Assembly (NCBI GenBank): GCA_004020545.1
Contig: SAQE01000007.1
Coordinates: forward strand, 1 to 64,000
From: Mesorhizobium sp.
Lineage (GTDB): Bacteria > Pseudomonadota > Alphaproteobacteria > Rhizobiales > Rhizobiaceae
Length of the DNA: 64,000 bases
Reading direction: 5' to 3'
The notes beneath the pieces are model-generated. The model searched no databases and was not told where the DNA came from. It saw only the letters and a program-made list of their open reading frames with translations. The position numbers and the translations under genes are program-made. Below, in pieces: positions 9,825 through 19,690 of this stretch; within the stretch, counting starts at the first letter, position 1; each line of letters begins with the position of its first letter.

Positions 9825-10739
9825 TCACTTCTCCATCTCACGTCCGGTTAGCCGCAAGAAAACGTCCTCCAGACTGGGTGGACGCTCCAGAATACGCAGA
9901 CCCGCTCGACCGCGAAGCTGGATGCGCACATCCTCCGGATCAGGCGCATAGCAAAAGAGCGTCTCGCCGCTTACCTCGATACGCTGAACGTACGGCCTGA
10001 TCAGCGAAATCAGCTCCTGTGGATTGCCGCCGAAGATCTCGATCACGTTGCACCCAATGTACTCGTCGATCAGCGCATGAGGACTGCCCTCGGCGATCTT
10101 GCGTCCCCGCTCGAGAACACACAGCCGATCACAAAGCCGCTCAGCCTCTTCCATGAAATGGGTGGTCAAAATGATCGTTTTTCCGCTCGCCAGCAGGAAA
10201 CGAAGTCGCTCCCAGATCAGATGGCGGGCATGCGGGTCGAGGCCGGTCGTGGGCTCATCCATCACAAGCAACTGGGGGTCGTTGATCAGAGCACGTGCCA
10301 GCGTCAGGCGCCGCTTCATCCCGCCGGATAGCAGGCCGACACGTGAATCCGCCTTGCTCTCAAGGCGAGCGAACTCGAGGAGCCGTGGGATGACGGCGTT
10401 GATCTCTCTTGTTCTCATGCCGAAGTAGCGCCCGAACACCAACAGGTTCTCACGTACCGTAAATTCCAGGTCGAGATTGTCGAACTGCGGGACCACGCCT
10501 ATGCCCTTGCGGGCCAAGCGGCTGCGTGCCGGCACTGGTAGACCGAGGACTGTTATATCACCCGCGTCAGGCCGGGTCATACCGAGGAGCATACGCGCAA
10601 TCGTGCTCTTGCCTGCGCCGTTCGGCCCCAGCAGACCGAAGCACTCTCCCGATGCAACGGTGAAGGACAGCCCGTCCACAACGAGCTTGTTTCCGAATAA
10701 TTTGGTTACGCCGGTAAGGTCGATTGCTACATTGGACAT
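9825..10739 (-). CDS. nodI: Nod factor ABC exporter ATP-binding protein NodI
   Basis: NodI powers Nod factor export with NodJ. The 304-residue protein has Walker [10 protein letters not shown] (about residues 38-46), the Q-loop region, signature [17 protein letters not shown], Walker [15 protein letters not shown] and the switch histidine in ILTTHF. The product starts [16 protein letters not shown], close to other NodI proteins, and its length is normal. It follows nodC after about 260 bases without a gene, a larger gap than usual, so read-through from the nodABC promoter is assumed, not shown. Confidence 0.95.
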   Translation of the reverse strand: MSNVAIDLTGVTKLFGNKLVVDGLSFTVASGECFGLLGPNGAGKSTIARMLLGMTRPDAGDITVLGLPVPARSRLARKGIGVVPQFDNLDLEFTVRENLLVFGRYFGMRTREINAVIPRLLEFARLESKADSRVGLLSGGMKRRLTLARALINDPQLLVMDEPTTGLDPHARHLIWERLRFLLASGKTIILTTHFMEEAERLCDRLCVLERGRKIAEGSPHALIDEYIGCNVIEIFGGNPQELISLIRPYVQRIEVSGETLFCYAPDPEDVRIQLRGRAGLRILERPPSLEDVFLRLTGREMEK

Positions 10740-11000
10740 GCGTCTATCTCAAGCGGAATGAGTCCGATTGGCCACCGGCAGCTTACTTACGAATCTGGTT
10801 CAGAGCAGGCCACCGCCTTGAGATGGCACCTTTGGAAAGTCGCGGCCGGAGCGACGCGTGTATCGCTTCCGCCAAAGAATTAACGTCAAGATGCCACGTG
10901 TCGCTTCCAGATAGTTCCCGTTCTGACCATAGGTAACTCGACAAGCTTCACCACGTGTCGACTGACACAACTTACTCGGTCACCCGGCGCTGCAAGGCCG

Positions 11001-12326
11001 TCAGACTTCACCAGCTGTGAGCGAAAGATCTGCAGTATGAAGTGACTCCGCAATTCCAGAATTGCCCGCAGCATTTGCTCCGGCAAGCGGCGTCGCGCTT
11101 GTGATTTCCTTTGTGCTTCTGTTGGGCAGGGGAACACTTTTACGCGACAGCCAATCGCTATTGCTCAATGTACACAGGGCGTAAGCCTTCAAGGGGATCA
11201 ACAGGAATATCCTGATTAACGCGTGCATTGAATAGCCGATGAATCGAAGCTGCCGAGTGCGGAAAGATAACACCGTAGATCTGATTATGGTCATGGTGAC
11301 AATAGCCAGCACCGTCCACCAATTTACTGTATGTGAAAATAGTAGCTCACCGAGCGCCGTTACTACCGCGATGCCGAGCAACAATGGGCCGAGATTCTCT
11401 CCCATCACATCCAAAGTTAGATAGCGATCCAGGCCACGCAGTAGACCTCGCGCAAGCATCGTGTCCCGGAAAGTGCTCCGTGCCCAGCGGAGTTGTTGGC
11501 GCAAATAAGGTCCCATCTTGTCCGGAACGACTGTCGCCGCGACGGCACCTGGAACGTACTCGGTTCGAAAGCCTGCTTTCAGCATGAGGATCGTAAGATG
11601 ACGGTCTTCACCGAAGTCGCTTGGTTTCCCCCTGAACAGCTGCGTCTCGTATTGATCCAGCAGAGAAAGGAGACAAGACCGGCGGTACATTGCACATGGG
11701 CCGCAGCAGCACATGACCGCACCAAAGCGACCTTGCGCCGCGCGCTCCTCATTGCAAGCCAGCCAGTATTCCATATCGATCAATCGGGTCAACCAAGTGT
11801 CGCTGCGGTTGTATGCCGTCAGCTGGCCCATGGCCGCTCCGACCATGGGATCCCGCATTTTTACTGCAAGCTTCGTGATCACGTCGGACGCAAGTGTCGT
11901 GTCAGAGTCGACGCTGAGCACGAAATCTCCAGATGAGCGGCGGATGGCGGCGATCTGCGCCTTGCGTTTGCCAACATTCTCGCGGAGCAGAATGAAATTG
12001 AATCTCGGGTCGCCCTCGTAGGCGTGATGTACCGGGATGACGGCATTACGATTTCCAGAACCGTCGTCAACCAGATAGACCTGAAATGTTCCGGCGTAAT
12101 CTTGAATTGCGATGGAAGCTAAACACGCCGCGAGTGTGCGCGGGTCCTCATTGTAGCAGGGGATGATGACATCCACGCTCGGCCAACGGTCGGATCCGAA
12201 CAAGCTTTCCGACGGCGGCGTAACATTTTCCGGTTGGGAGTAGACCGCTTGCATGCCTCTGTAAACAGTCGAGAGCACCGCATAAGACGAAACGGCAACA
12301 GTACTGGCTGTGGTGAGAAGGTCCAT
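11001..12326 (-). CDS. nodC: Chitooligosaccharide synthase NodC
   Basis: NodC is the inner-membrane family 2 glycosyltransferase that polymerises N-acetylglucosamine into the Nod factor backbone. The 441-residue protein has an N-terminal membrane segment, DVIIPCYNEDP, the UDP-sugar DxD region LSVDSDT, the acceptor-site stretch CCCGPCAMYR, and QLRWARSTFRDT (the QxxRW motif of processive synthases), then C-terminal membrane helices. It is slightly longer than the usual 413-426 residues because of a low-complexity tail after LPNRSTKE. It is 15 bases downstream of nodB. Confidence 0.97.
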   Translation of the reverse strand: MDLLTTASTVAVSSYAVLSTVYRGMQAVYSQPENVTPPSESLFGSDRWPSVDVIIPCYNEDPRTLAACLASIAIQDYAGTFQVYLVDDGSGNRNAVIPVHHAYEGDPRFNFILLRENVGKRKAQIAAIRRSSGDFVLSVDSDTTLASDVITKLAVKMRDPMVGAAMGQLTAYNRSDTWLTRLIDMEYWLACNEERAAQGRFGAVMCCCGPCAMYRRSCLLSLLDQYETQLFRGKPSDFGEDRHLTILMLKAGFRTEYVPGAVAATVVPDKMGPYLRQQLRWARSTFRDTMLARGLLRGLDRYLTLDVMGENLGPLLLGIAVVTALGELLFSHTVNWWTVLAIVTMTIIRSTVLSFRTRQLRFIGYSMHALIRIFLLIPLKAYALCTLSNSDWLSRKSVPLPNRSTKEITSATPLAGANAAGNSGIAESLHTADLSLTAGEV

Positions 12327-12341
12327 AGGATCTCTGTTTGT

Positions 12342-13001
12342 TCAGGGATGTTGAGGAAGTGATCGGATTACAAATCCGCGGCCGTGCAATTCTGGAATTA
12401 GGCGTGACAACGCTGTCACCGTCTGGTCGCGCAGACTGGCTTGATTGCCTGGTTGCAATTCGTCGGGAGCGCACCCGTCGTGCAACAGCACGATTGCGCC
12501 CGGCCGGATATCGGCGAGCACTCTGTCGACGATGGCGTCAACGCCGGGGCGAGACCAGTCGCGTGGATCAATGGACCAATGGACGGGCGCCAATGCCGCA
12601 CCCGCTGATGCAGCGATTACTTCTTCGGTCCAGATGCCATACGGTGCACGAAAGTACCGAACCATGGCCTGCGGGCAAGCCATCCCTATGACTCTGTTTG
12701 CCTCAACTATCTGGCGGTCGACTTCGACGGGCCCGCATTTAGCCAGGTCCGGATGAGTCATCGTGTGGTTGGCTATACCGTGCCCGTCTGTAATAATTCG
12801 GCGAACGAGTTCCGGCTCGTCGGCCGCGTAGGCCCCAACAACGAAGAAGGTCGCCGGCACCTGATGTTGCGCCAGCACATTGAGTATCTGCGGTGTGAAA
12901 AATGAATTGGGACCGTCGTCAAACGTCAGATAGACGCTGCGCTCTGCAATGCCATCGGCATTGTCACTCTGCCCTTCGCATATGTAGTCCAGAGGCTTCA
13001 T
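12342..13001 (-). CDS. nodB: Chitooligosaccharide deacetylase NodB
   Basis: NodB removes the acetyl group from the non-reducing end of the chitin oligomer, preparing it for NodA. The 219-residue protein is a polysaccharide deacetylase with the motif 1 aspartates in YLTFDDGPN, metal-binding HTMTHP (HxxxH), [13 protein letters not shown] and the C-terminal LLHDG. Start [10 protein letters not shown] at 13001 overlaps the nodA stop by four bases (ATGA), a coupled start, and is preferred to the upstream ATG at 13043. Confidence 0.97.
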   Translation of the reverse strand: MKPLDYICEGQSDNADGIAERSVYLTFDDGPNSFFTPQILNVLAQHQVPATFFVVGAYAADEPELVRRIITDGHGIANHTMTHPDLAKCGPVEVDRQIVEANRVIGMACPQAMVRYFRAPYGIWTEEVIAASAGAALAPVHWSIDPRDWSRPGVDAIVDRVLADIRPGAIVLLHDGCAPDELQPGNQASLRDQTVTALSRLIPELHGRGFVIRSLPQHP

Positions 13002-13588
13002 AGTTCCGGACCGTTCCGGTCGATCAGGGTACCGGACGGCCACTCGTCCATCGAGCGTCCGATCGGCGAAACCAACACGAGTACGTCTTCCAGGCGCGTG
13101 GGCGGCAGGTCGGGATGCACGTCTGGACGGGTCGACCGTACGCGAACGCCCGACACAATGTTCGCGAGGCCGGCTCTGCAGAATCTTTCGACATGGTTTC
13201 GCAGCGCGTGCCGAACCGTGCCGAAAGCGAATGGAACACCCAACTGATGGAGCACTGGGTACGCCACGCGCATCGAAAAACCGATTCCGAGCCCTTCAAG
13301 ATCCGGACGAACCGCGTACAGGCCCAATTCAGCGACGATCAAGTCGACCTCGCCAACTTTGATGAAGCGCCGCAGCATGCCGATGTGAGCCGCTACCCCA
13401 TGCGCGTCGTAGCCGATTGCGCGGAATTCCGGCCTCGCGCCGGCCCAACTGCGGCCGCCTTCGAATGGCTCCGCGTTGAAGGCGCCAGTCCGTCCATAGG
13501 TCTTTCGAAAAAAGTCGGAGAGTTCGACATGGTCGGCCAGTTGCAACTCATTTTCCCAGCACAACTTCCACTCGACATTCGGGCGCAT
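12998..13588 (-). CDS. nodA: Nod factor N-acyltransferase NodA
   Basis: NodA attaches the fatty acyl chain to the deacetylated oligomer. The 196-residue product, starting [20 protein letters not shown], matches NodA throughout, including [37 protein letters not shown] and the C-terminal [11 protein letters not shown]. Start at 13588 is chosen because it gives the usual N-terminus and has AGGTGAGG upstream; an in-frame ATG at 13636 would add 16 unconserved residues. Expression is expected from the nod box at 13822-13868. Confidence 0.97.
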   Translation of the reverse strand: MRPNVEWKLCWENELQLADHVELSDFFRKTYGRTGAFNAEPFEGGRSWAGARPEFRAIGYDAHGVAAHIGMLRRFIKVGEVDLIVAELGLYAVRPDLEGLGIGFSMRVAYPVLHQLGVPFAFGTVRHALRNHVERFCRAGLANIVSGVRVRSTRPDVHPDLPPTRLEDVLVLVSPIGRSMDEWPSGTLIDRNGPEL

Positions 13589-13821
13589 GGAAGACCTCAC
13601 CTTGTAGCTGTCCGGTTGAGATAAATGTCCAAGCATTGGTTAAATAATTGGCGTCGCCCCAACGGGGCGTAACTTGTGGAGACCGCCGAAAGACCAAGCC
13701 GCAATGCAGATGCGACTGACTTTGTACGCCCCGCACACCAGATGATGCTCCTCGGATCCAACGCAACCATCGGAACTACCTATCTTTCCAACTTGAAGCG
13801 CTTCTATGGGACCTGCAGCAA

Positions 13822-13868
13822 AAACGGTAAAATCCTTTGTTTAGATGAAAGGTATCCACGCTTTGGAT
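13822..13868 (-). promoter_or_regulatory. nod box of the nodABC(IJH) operon
   Basis: On the minus strand the box begins ATCCAAAGCGTGGATACC and continues with ATCTAAACAAAGGATTTTACC, a good nod box about 235 bases upstream of nodA. It is the promoter-proximal NodD site for the operon reading left. Confidence 0.9.
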
Positions 13869-13871
13869 AAC

Positions 13872-14415
13872 TGGGCGAATGCGTTCCATATGGCTGGTCA
13901 ATTATCGTCGTCACGCTCGAGGCACTTCTGACGAAGCGCAAAGCTCACGCCCGCGGCACGCGCGGCCGTTGCCGGGCCGCTCGATTATCTCCGTAAGAGC
14001 CCGAGCGGAGCTCAGACACGACGATTGATCAGAATCTGATTCGCGGGTTCAGTATCTTTTTCGTGTATCCAGCTCTGGGCTGTCCTTTGGCGGGAGTTAG
14101 GTTCGCCCAGGTTCTGAGCCTGGGGCGTCGGCCCGTTCGCCGCACAGGCTCCTTCGCACATCGTCGAGGCCGAGAAAGAGGTGGCCACACAGCTCCCCCT
14201 GTACTTTCCACCACCCGACACCAGAGCTCACCCAGGGCGCCGGCCTTGCTCACCTCAACGGATAGCGCACTCGCGCCGCTTCACGATTAAAAGAATTCTA
14301 CAAGCAGATGCCTGTTTGATCGTGAGACGTCCGCTGCCAATTCCCGCATCGCAGAGGCAGCCAATAGCGCTCGCTTCACATAGTGGTCCGGCAAGCAGCT
14401 AGATACGACAGGTGA
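13872..14415 (+). pseudogene. nodD pseudogene with an internal insertion
   Basis: Right of the nodABC nod box, in the position of a divergent nodD, the bases to about 14010 still resemble the nodD 5' end (for example GAGGCACTTCTGACGAAGCGC) but lack an open frame. At about 14318-14415 bases resembling the nodD 3' end reappear (CGTCCGCTGCCAATTCCC, then GTCCGGCAAGCAGCTAGATA). The middle is replaced by about 300 unrelated bases. It encodes nothing functional. Confidence 0.65.
14012..14317. other. Unidentified insertion inside the nodD pseudogene
   Basis: About 300 bases interrupt the nodD relic here. They hold short open frames on both strands but none that I recognise. The composition is GC-rich and unlike the flanking nod relics. 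It could be part of a group II intron or a transposon end, but I see no diagnostic motif. Confidence 0.35.
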
Positions 14416-14442
14416 CCTCAAATGAGGCGTCTTGCATGGCTT

Positions 14443-15651
14443 CTACACCTGCCTGAATGCCAGAACTGCGTTCGTGCCGCCCATGGCGAAGGCGTTGCTC
14501 ATGGCGACGCGCACCTTGCGCTCGCGCGGCACATTGGGTGTGATGTCGAGGTCGCAAGCGGGATCTGGCTCGCGATAGTTGGCGGTCGGCGGCACGACGT
14601 CCTCTTGGATTGCCATCACGCAGGCGATCATTTCAAGCGCGCTCGCTGCGCCGAGGCAATGCGCGTGCGTGGACTTGGTGGAAGAGATGGACATCGAATA
14701 AGCGTGGTTTCCAAACACACGCTTGATCGCCGCCGTTTCAGTCTGATCATTGCTCTTGGTACCGGTGCCGTGCGCGTTGAGGTAGTCGACGTCCTCGGCA
14801 TTCAGCCCGGCATCGGCAAGGCAGGCGCGCATCGCCGACGCTGGCCCCTCGACAGATGGCGCGGCGATGTGGAAGGCATCGGCGGAAAGGCCGACGCCGG
14901 CGATCTCGGCAAGAATTGTGGCACCACGCCTCGTGGCATGCTCGTAGCTTTCCAGCACGGCCATGCCCGCACCCTCGCCCAGCACCAGGCCCTTCCTATC
15001 GGCGGAGAAGGGCCGGCAGGTATCGGGTGAAAGCACGCGCATTGCTTCCCATGCTTTCAGCACGCCCCATGCGAAGGGTGCGTCGCTGCCCCCGGAAACC
15101 ATTACGTCGGCCCGGCCCAGCTTGATCTGATCCACCGCCGAGGCGATCGCATGGTTGGCCGAGGCACATGCGGAGGTCACCCCGAACACCGGCCCGCGCA
15201 AGCCGAGGCGCAAGCTCACCTGGCCGGCGGCGGCGCTTGGCATCGTTTTGGGTACAGCGAGGATGCCAACTCGCCTCGCGCCGTCCAAAAGGAGGGCCCG
15301 GTAAGTTTCCTCCATTACATCCCAGCCCAAGCCGCCGACGCCCACTGTAGCGCCGAAGCGATGGGCATTCCCTTCGTCGCAGGAAAGTCCGGCCTGCCGC
15401 ATGGCTTCGCGCGCCGCAAGCACGGCGAGCAAGCTGAAGCGGGCCATGGAGACGAGCTGCTTGCGATCGATGTCGTGCTCGGGCAGCGCCTTGATCTCAG
15501 CGCCGGTCATGCCCTCCAGGTCATGAAGCTCGGAATTGGCGAGCGGGCCGATGGCGGAGCGGCCTTCGCGCATCTCTTTCCACATAGAGGCGGCGTCAGT
15601 GCCCAGTCCGCACAGGCCGCCCACTCCGGTGATAACGACGCGCCTGTCCAT
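14443..15651 (-). CDS. nodE: Nod factor beta-ketoacyl synthase NodE
   Basis: NodE is a condensing enzyme that, with acyl carrier protein NodF, builds the unusual (often polyunsaturated) fatty acid of the Nod factor and so influences host range. The 402-residue product starts [17 protein letters not shown] and carries the active-site cysteine in [11 protein letters not shown], the first histidine in [11 protein letters not shown] and the second in [11 protein letters not shown], followed by [11 protein letters not shown] and the glycine-rich [11 protein letters not shown] end. Length is normal for NodE. It begins directly after the nodF stop. Confidence 0.95.
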   Translation of the reverse strand: MDRRVVITGVGGLCGLGTDAASMWKEMREGRSAIGPLANSELHDLEGMTGAEIKALPEHDIDRKQLVSMARFSLLAVLAAREAMRQAGLSCDEGNAHRFGATVGVGGLGWDVMEETYRALLLDGARRVGILAVPKTMPSAAAGQVSLRLGLRGPVFGVTSACASANHAIASAVDQIKLGRADVMVSGGSDAPFAWGVLKAWEAMRVLSPDTCRPFSADRKGLVLGEGAGMAVLESYEHATRRGATILAEIAGVGLSADAFHIAAPSVEGPASAMRACLADAGLNAEDVDYLNAHGTGTKSNDQTETAAIKRVFGNHAYSMSISSTKSTHAHCLGAASALEMIACVMAIQEDVVPPTANYREPDPACDLDITPNVPRERKVRVAMSNAFAMGGTNAVLAFRQV

Positions 15652-15933
15652 TCAAGCCTCCTTCGCAAGCAAGCCGCGGACGGCTTCCACGACGTCGCCG
15701 ACATTCTTGAGATTGGACCAGGCATCGGCCGTGTTCATATCGATCTTGATGCCGTAGGCCTGTTCCACATCCCAGAGGACGTCCGCCAAACCCAGCGAAT
15801 CGAACCCGAGCGCGTCCAGTTCCGTGGCGATTGTTATCTCGCCGACGAATGACGCAGGCATTCCCTCACCGCTCTCCGACTCGGCGCGTTTCTTGATCAG
15901 GGCAATGACGTCCGTTGCGAATTGATCGGCCAT
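15652..15933 (-). CDS. nodF: Specialised acyl carrier protein NodF
   Basis: NodF carries the growing acyl chain for NodE. The 93-residue protein begins [16 protein letters not shown] and has the phosphopantetheine attachment serine in [14 protein letters not shown], then [13 protein letters not shown], characteristic of NodF. Start at 15933 gives the usual N-terminus; the longer frame to 16041 is unconserved. Transcription probably comes from the nod box at 16397-16443, passing first through the nodA fragment. Confidence 0.93.
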   Translation of the reverse strand: MADQFATDVIALIKKRAESESGEGMPASFVGEITIATELDALGFDSLGLADVLWDVEQAYGIKIDMNTADAWSNLKNVGDVVEAVRGLLAKEA

Positions 15934-16082
15934 TCTGTTTCCTGTCTTTCTTTCCCGCGTTTCGACCTGGACCCGCGGCTCAGTTCCTGAGGCGCGCCGC
16001 GTCGCGAAAGCCACCACGCTTGTGCGACTGACAAAGCCCAATGCTCATAAAGCCGGATCAGGTCCGGCCGGTGTGTGGCGTA

Positions 16083-16295
16083 GGTGCAGTATGACGATGT
16101 GAGCCGCTACACCGTGCGCGTCGTAGCCGATTGCGCGGGCTTCCGGTCTCGCGCCGGCCCAACTGCGGCCGCTTTCGAATGGCTTTGCGTGGAAGGTTCC
16201 CAGTCTGTCCATAGGCTCGGAAGAAGTCGGACAGTTGACATGGCCGGTCAGTTGCAACTCCCTTTCCCAGCACTCCACTGCCCGGTAGAGCGCAT
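16083..16295 (-). pseudogene. nodA 5' fragment (copy 2)
   Basis: Minus-strand bases from the ATG at 16295 to about 16083 match the first 200 or so bases of intact nodA, including the region encoding the [10 protein letters not shown] stretch (GGTTGGGCCGGCGCGAGACC), but with frame changes. It is a non-functional leader between the nod box and nodF. Confidence 0.75.
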
Positions 16296-16396
16296 GAAAG
16301 TTCTCCTTTCGGGCAGTTCTTAAGACGCTCGCCACGCCATGAGGCAGTGGGGCATCGGTGTGCGTCAGGTGCTTCTGCCCATGCAGGATTCCACAA

Positions 16397-16443
16397 CATT
16401 GATGAAATCGTTTGTTTCGATGAAAGGCATCCACACTTTGGAT
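16397..16443 (-). promoter_or_regulatory. nod box upstream of nodFE
   Basis: Identical in its core to the box at 310-356: ATCCAAAGTGTGGATG then ATCGAAACAAACGATTT on the minus strand. It reads toward nodF, whose start is about 460 bases away. Confidence 0.87.
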
Positions 16444-16448
16444 AGTTG

Positions 16449-16760
16449 ACCACGCGTTTCAAAGATCGTGAACTACATCTCGTCGTTGTGCTCGACGCAC
16501 TTCCGACAAGTAACCTCACGGGCGCGGCATGCAGGATCCGAGCCCAGCCGGTCATGAGTGCGGCCTTGCCGGGTCGGGCGATAGGCAGTCATGCCCTTCC
16601 TGCGGGTCAAGCACTCCGAAAAAACATTTCCCCCATAAATGCTAGATCTTCCGCTGCCTTTTCGCGTCACAGGCCGTCAAACGTCCGGCCGTTCACAACA
16701 GTGATCCGGCAAGTGTTTGGCTGCGCGAGACGATGCTGCAGGGAGTCGTCCTGCATGGCA
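16449..16760 (+). pseudogene. nodD pseudogene with the middle deleted (copy 2)
   Basis: The first about 115 bases match the nodD start (FKDRELHLVVVLDALP). The bases from about 16585 then match the nodD 3' end (CATGCCCTTCCTGCGGGTCA, later GTGATCCGGCAAGTGT). The central effector domain is gone. The frame is broken. Confidence 0.75.
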
Positions 16761-16799
16761 CTTCGCTATGATGCTGCGGTGCCGTCTAACGGCGCCTCG

Positions 16800-17061
16800 T
16801 GTTTGAACACACTGAACGGCCACCGCGATCAAAATCGATGGTTCGAGGACCGTTGATCATCACCCCGCCAGCCTCGATCTTGTTTGCCGCCACGAGAGCG
16901 ACACAGAGACTGCTGGTGAAGATGCCCGCCTGCCCGCTATGTTCGGGATGGTTGACCATCCCGGATGGACCCATCGAGGGTGTCAAGGCGAGCATGAGCA
17001 CAGGCGCGAACAGTTCACGGGCAGGCGCGACGGTGGCCGCAAAGCAACGTCGCGCCAGCAT
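16800..17061 (-). pseudogene. Aldehyde dehydrogenase fragment
   Basis: A minus-strand frame of about 90 residues contains ELFAPVLMLAL, GQAGIFTSSLCVALVAANKI and EAGGVMING, which fit the C-terminal third of NAD-dependent aldehyde dehydrogenases (usual form EEIFGPV, then GLQAGIFT and GGVxIN). It has no start domain, no catalytic cysteine and no end. It is a relic. Confidence 0.5.
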
Positions 17062-17469
17062 GCGATCTCAGCAGGATCGGCACCATCCTGTCAGGGAGCA
17101 ATGCGAGTGGCTGGCTTAGCCGCTGCGACGCTGCCCGGCATCGATGACGAGGACCTGGCGCCGTGCGAGGAGCAAGAGTAGACGGATAGTATGCGCGGGA
17201 GTGGCGACCGACCACCTTGTTTCTAAGGCAGACTGAAAGCGGCTCTTACCGGGCGGCTACGCTGTTTCAGAGACTGGGGCGTCGTGCACATCCAGCCGAT
17301 ACTCTTTGTTGCGGATTGCGAACCGATTGCATTGCCGCAGTTACTGGCATCATGTTAACGCGTCGGACGGCGACATTGGCGAGCACGGTTTTGTGGCCGC
17401 AGTTGACAAAGCCCATAAGTTCTAGATGCTGGTGCTAGAATAGATGTTTGAAATCGCAGGGAGTTTCTG
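17062..17469. other. No gene seen; probable syrB upstream region
   Basis: This stretch has only short frames without recognisable products. The last part must contain the promoter of the SyrB-like gene, but I see no clear sigma-54, nod box or sigma-70 signal. GGGAG lies just before the ATG as a ribosome binding site. Confidence 0.5.
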
Positions 17470-17943
17470 ATGTCCAACCTTAAGGAAACTGAGGCAACCC
17501 AGGCAGCAGGCGAGGTGCCCGTGAAGGAACAGACACCCGATACAAAGGCGCCGAAGACGCGGAAGCGGACCGCGCAGCGCGCAGGTGCTATACGAACCAG
17601 AGCCGCCAGCTCGGCTCTTCAGGCGTCTTCATCTAAAGCGATCGCTTCGCCTACAGTCCGGGCAGCGCGGAGAAATTACTCTGAGAACGAGCGTGCCCAG
17701 AAGCTCGGCGAGATCGAGAAGCAGATCGGACGGGGAGAGAGTATCAAGGCAGCCGTTCAGAACGCTGGAATATCGGAACAGACGTACTATCACTGGAAAA
17801 GGGCTGCTGGGCAGACAACACAGAGCGATGAGCTCAAGGATCTTGTGAAGCTTGAAGAAGAGAACGCCCGTCTGAAGAAGCTCCTCGCTGACCGGCTCCG
17901 GAAAGAAAACGCCGAGCTCAGGAAAAAGCTCGGGCTTGCTTGA
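17470..17943 (+). CDS. SyrB-like symbiotic regulator
   Basis: The 157-residue protein has an Ala/Lys/Thr-rich N-terminal half (about residues 1-70), then YSENERAQKLGEIEKQIGRG and a transposase-type helix-turn-helix (ESIKAAVQNAGISEQTYYHW), ending in a charged coiled coil (LKDLVKLEEENARLKKLLAD). This layout is that of SyrB of Sinorhizobium meliloti, a modulator of syrM and hence of nod and exopolysaccharide genes, and its many paralogues. Whether it acts on syrM here is unknown; no syrM is in the window. The helix-turn-helix and coiled coil also resemble IS3-type OrfA proteins. It ends just before IS66 debris. Confidence 0.75.
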   Translation: MSNLKETEATQAAGEVPVKEQTPDTKAPKTRKRTAQRAGAIRTRAASSALQASSSKAIASPTVRAARRNYSENERAQKLGEIEKQIGRGESIKAAVQNAGISEQTYYHWKRAAGQTTQSDELKDLVKLEEENARLKKLLADRLRKENAELRKKLGLA

Positions 17944-17997
17944 GCCCTTTGCCGCCATAGGCAAAAAGCCCGAGGGGCGGCTGACCTGAGCTCCAAG

Positions 17998-18378
17998 GTG
18001 ACCTTCCTTTCTTCCTGTGACACAGCGAACAGCGTCGCGCCCAGCAGCCGATACTGGCGCAACGAGCTGTTTCGACCTGAGACCGGGCAGCCGGCAACTG
18101 AAGACGTTCTTGACGAACGCGCCCAGCCGCTCCCGCCGCCAGTGGTGATCGAGCTGGACGTCGCCGGCAAGGTGCGGCTGCGGATTCCACTGACCACGCC
18201 GCCAACACTGGCAGCGGCGATGGTGAAGGCGCGGGGCGTTTCATGATCCCGGTCCCGAGCCAGGTGCGGATCTGGTTGGCGGTGGGCCGGACCGATATGC
18301 GTCGCGGAATGCAGCGTCTCGCTCTGCAGGTTCAGGAGACATTGGGCCGGGATCCGCATTTATGCGTCGGGCGAGATT
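17998..18378 (+). pseudogene. IS66-family remnant (TnpA and TnpB pieces)
   Basis: The frame from about 17998 reads as the end of an IS66 accessory protein TnpA (VVIELDVAGKVRLRI, TLAAAMVKAR). It is followed directly at 18243 by the start of TnpB, MIPVPSQVRIWLAVGRTDMR and LALQVQETLGRDP. The TnpB sequence is cut off after about 40 residues at 18365-18378. No transposase TnpC is present. Confidence 0.75.
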
Positions 18379-18444
18379 ATGTGGCGGAGCCGCCCTGACC
18401 CCTTCGGACCGGCCAAACCCAGCTTGCCTCCGCCACATAAACAT

Positions 18445-19390
18445 TCAGATGGAGTTCAGCAGTTGCAGAACGGAGTCATTTGGTCGGAAACGCACGCCGT
18501 GATCGCCGGTGACGCCCGCCTTCTCGAGTCCATTGCGCATCATCTCTACATCCGCTGTGGCATAGCGGTGGGTCGTGGCGACCCGTGCATGCCCGAGCCA
18601 GGCTTGGATCGTCAAAAGGTCCACGCCGGACTGGAGAAGCTTCATGGCGAGGGAGTGCCGGAAGATGTGCGGCGATATGGGCTTGTCGGCCAAAGCCGGT
18701 CTGGTAGGCCCGGCGCTCGTTGCGGGCGCCGAGGAATATCGGTCGCGGCTCGTGATGGGCGATCCCGCGCTCGCTCAACAAGGATGTCAGCGCCCGCAGC
18801 CGGGTCCTTAGCAATGGGGACGACGCGGTCTCTACGCCCTTTGCCGCGCAGCAGCACTTGTGGGTGCGGCCGCTCCAACTGAAGGTCGTTTGCGTTGACG
18901 CCGGTGGCTTCGGAGGCCGGGCGCCGGTTCGTGCCAAGAAAGAGCAGAAAGGCTCGGTCGCGCCGACCACGGGGCGTCTTTGGATCTGGCGCCGCGATGA
19001 GGGTGTCCACTTCGGCCGTGGTGAGGTGGTACGTCACGTCAATGTGCGTCCGTTTAATGGGAATCGTCAGCACGCGTTGGGCGACGCCGAAGGATGCCGG
19101 GTCGGCGGCAGCGACGTGGCGGAAGAAAGATCGGATCGCGGCCAAGCGGGCGTTGCGCGTGGTGACGGAATTGTTCCGCTTCTCCTCGAGTTCGTCGAGA
19201 AAAGCGAGAACGAGATCTCGATCAGCTCTTCGAGCGCCAACGCCCCCGGCTTCTTCCGCAATCGGGCGGCGGCAAAGAGGATCAGCATGCGCAAGGCATC
19301 GCGATAGCTGGCCACGGTCGCGGGAGTCGCATTGCGCTGCTTCGTCAGGCGCCGGCGGAAATAGGACTCCAGGAGCGGCGCTAGGAGTAG
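18445..19390 (-). pseudogene. Tyrosine recombinase/integrase, frameshifted
   Basis: Minus-strand pieces in different frames read in order as a phage-type integrase. These are an N-terminal SAM-like part (FLDELEEKRNNSVTTRNARL, AIRSFFRHVA), a catalytic part with YHLTTAEVDTLIAAPD and VLLRGKGRRDRVVPI, then [20 protein letters not shown] and [17 protein letters not shown] with the HxxR and late tyrosine motifs. At least two frame changes (near 19300 and 18700) break it. Integrases of this kind also occur as multi-recombinase transposons in rhizobia. Confidence 0.75.
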
Positions 19391-19539
19391 GTGTTAACTC
19401 ATGCTGCTCCTTGAGCGCGCCGCCATCGAGTGCCACCTCGGCTTGATCAATCAGATCAACGAGGCGTTGACGGTGGTCGAGGCGGATATCGCGGTGGTGC
19501 CCACTAGGATCCGACAATCCGTCGCCTGATGACGTTGCC

Positions 19540-19690
19540 TCCGTCACCGTGGGTGCGAACGTTGCCGCGGCAATCGGCAACATTCGGCGCTTCAGCGATC
19601 CACAGAGGCTTGTCGCCTACCTTGGCTTCTTCCGAGCGTGCGGCAGTCGGTGAGGGACCGGCCTATCATGGCCGCATCACGAAGCACGTC
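19540..19690 (+). mobile_element. IS110-family transposase fragment
   Basis: About 150 bases read, with a frame change, as the central part of an IS110 transposase: IGNIRRFSDPQRLVAYLG followed by a PSVRQS-like stretch and a GRITK-like stretch. It is an isolated fragment. Confidence 0.6.

Larger units (their letters stand above)
16015..16565. repeat. Duplicated nodA'-nod box-nodD' block, copy 2
   Basis: The second copy of the block at 1-485, nearly identical but with about 75 more bases of nodA and a few indels. It lies directly upstream of nodF, so the duplication supplied nodFE with a nod box. Confidence 0.87.
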
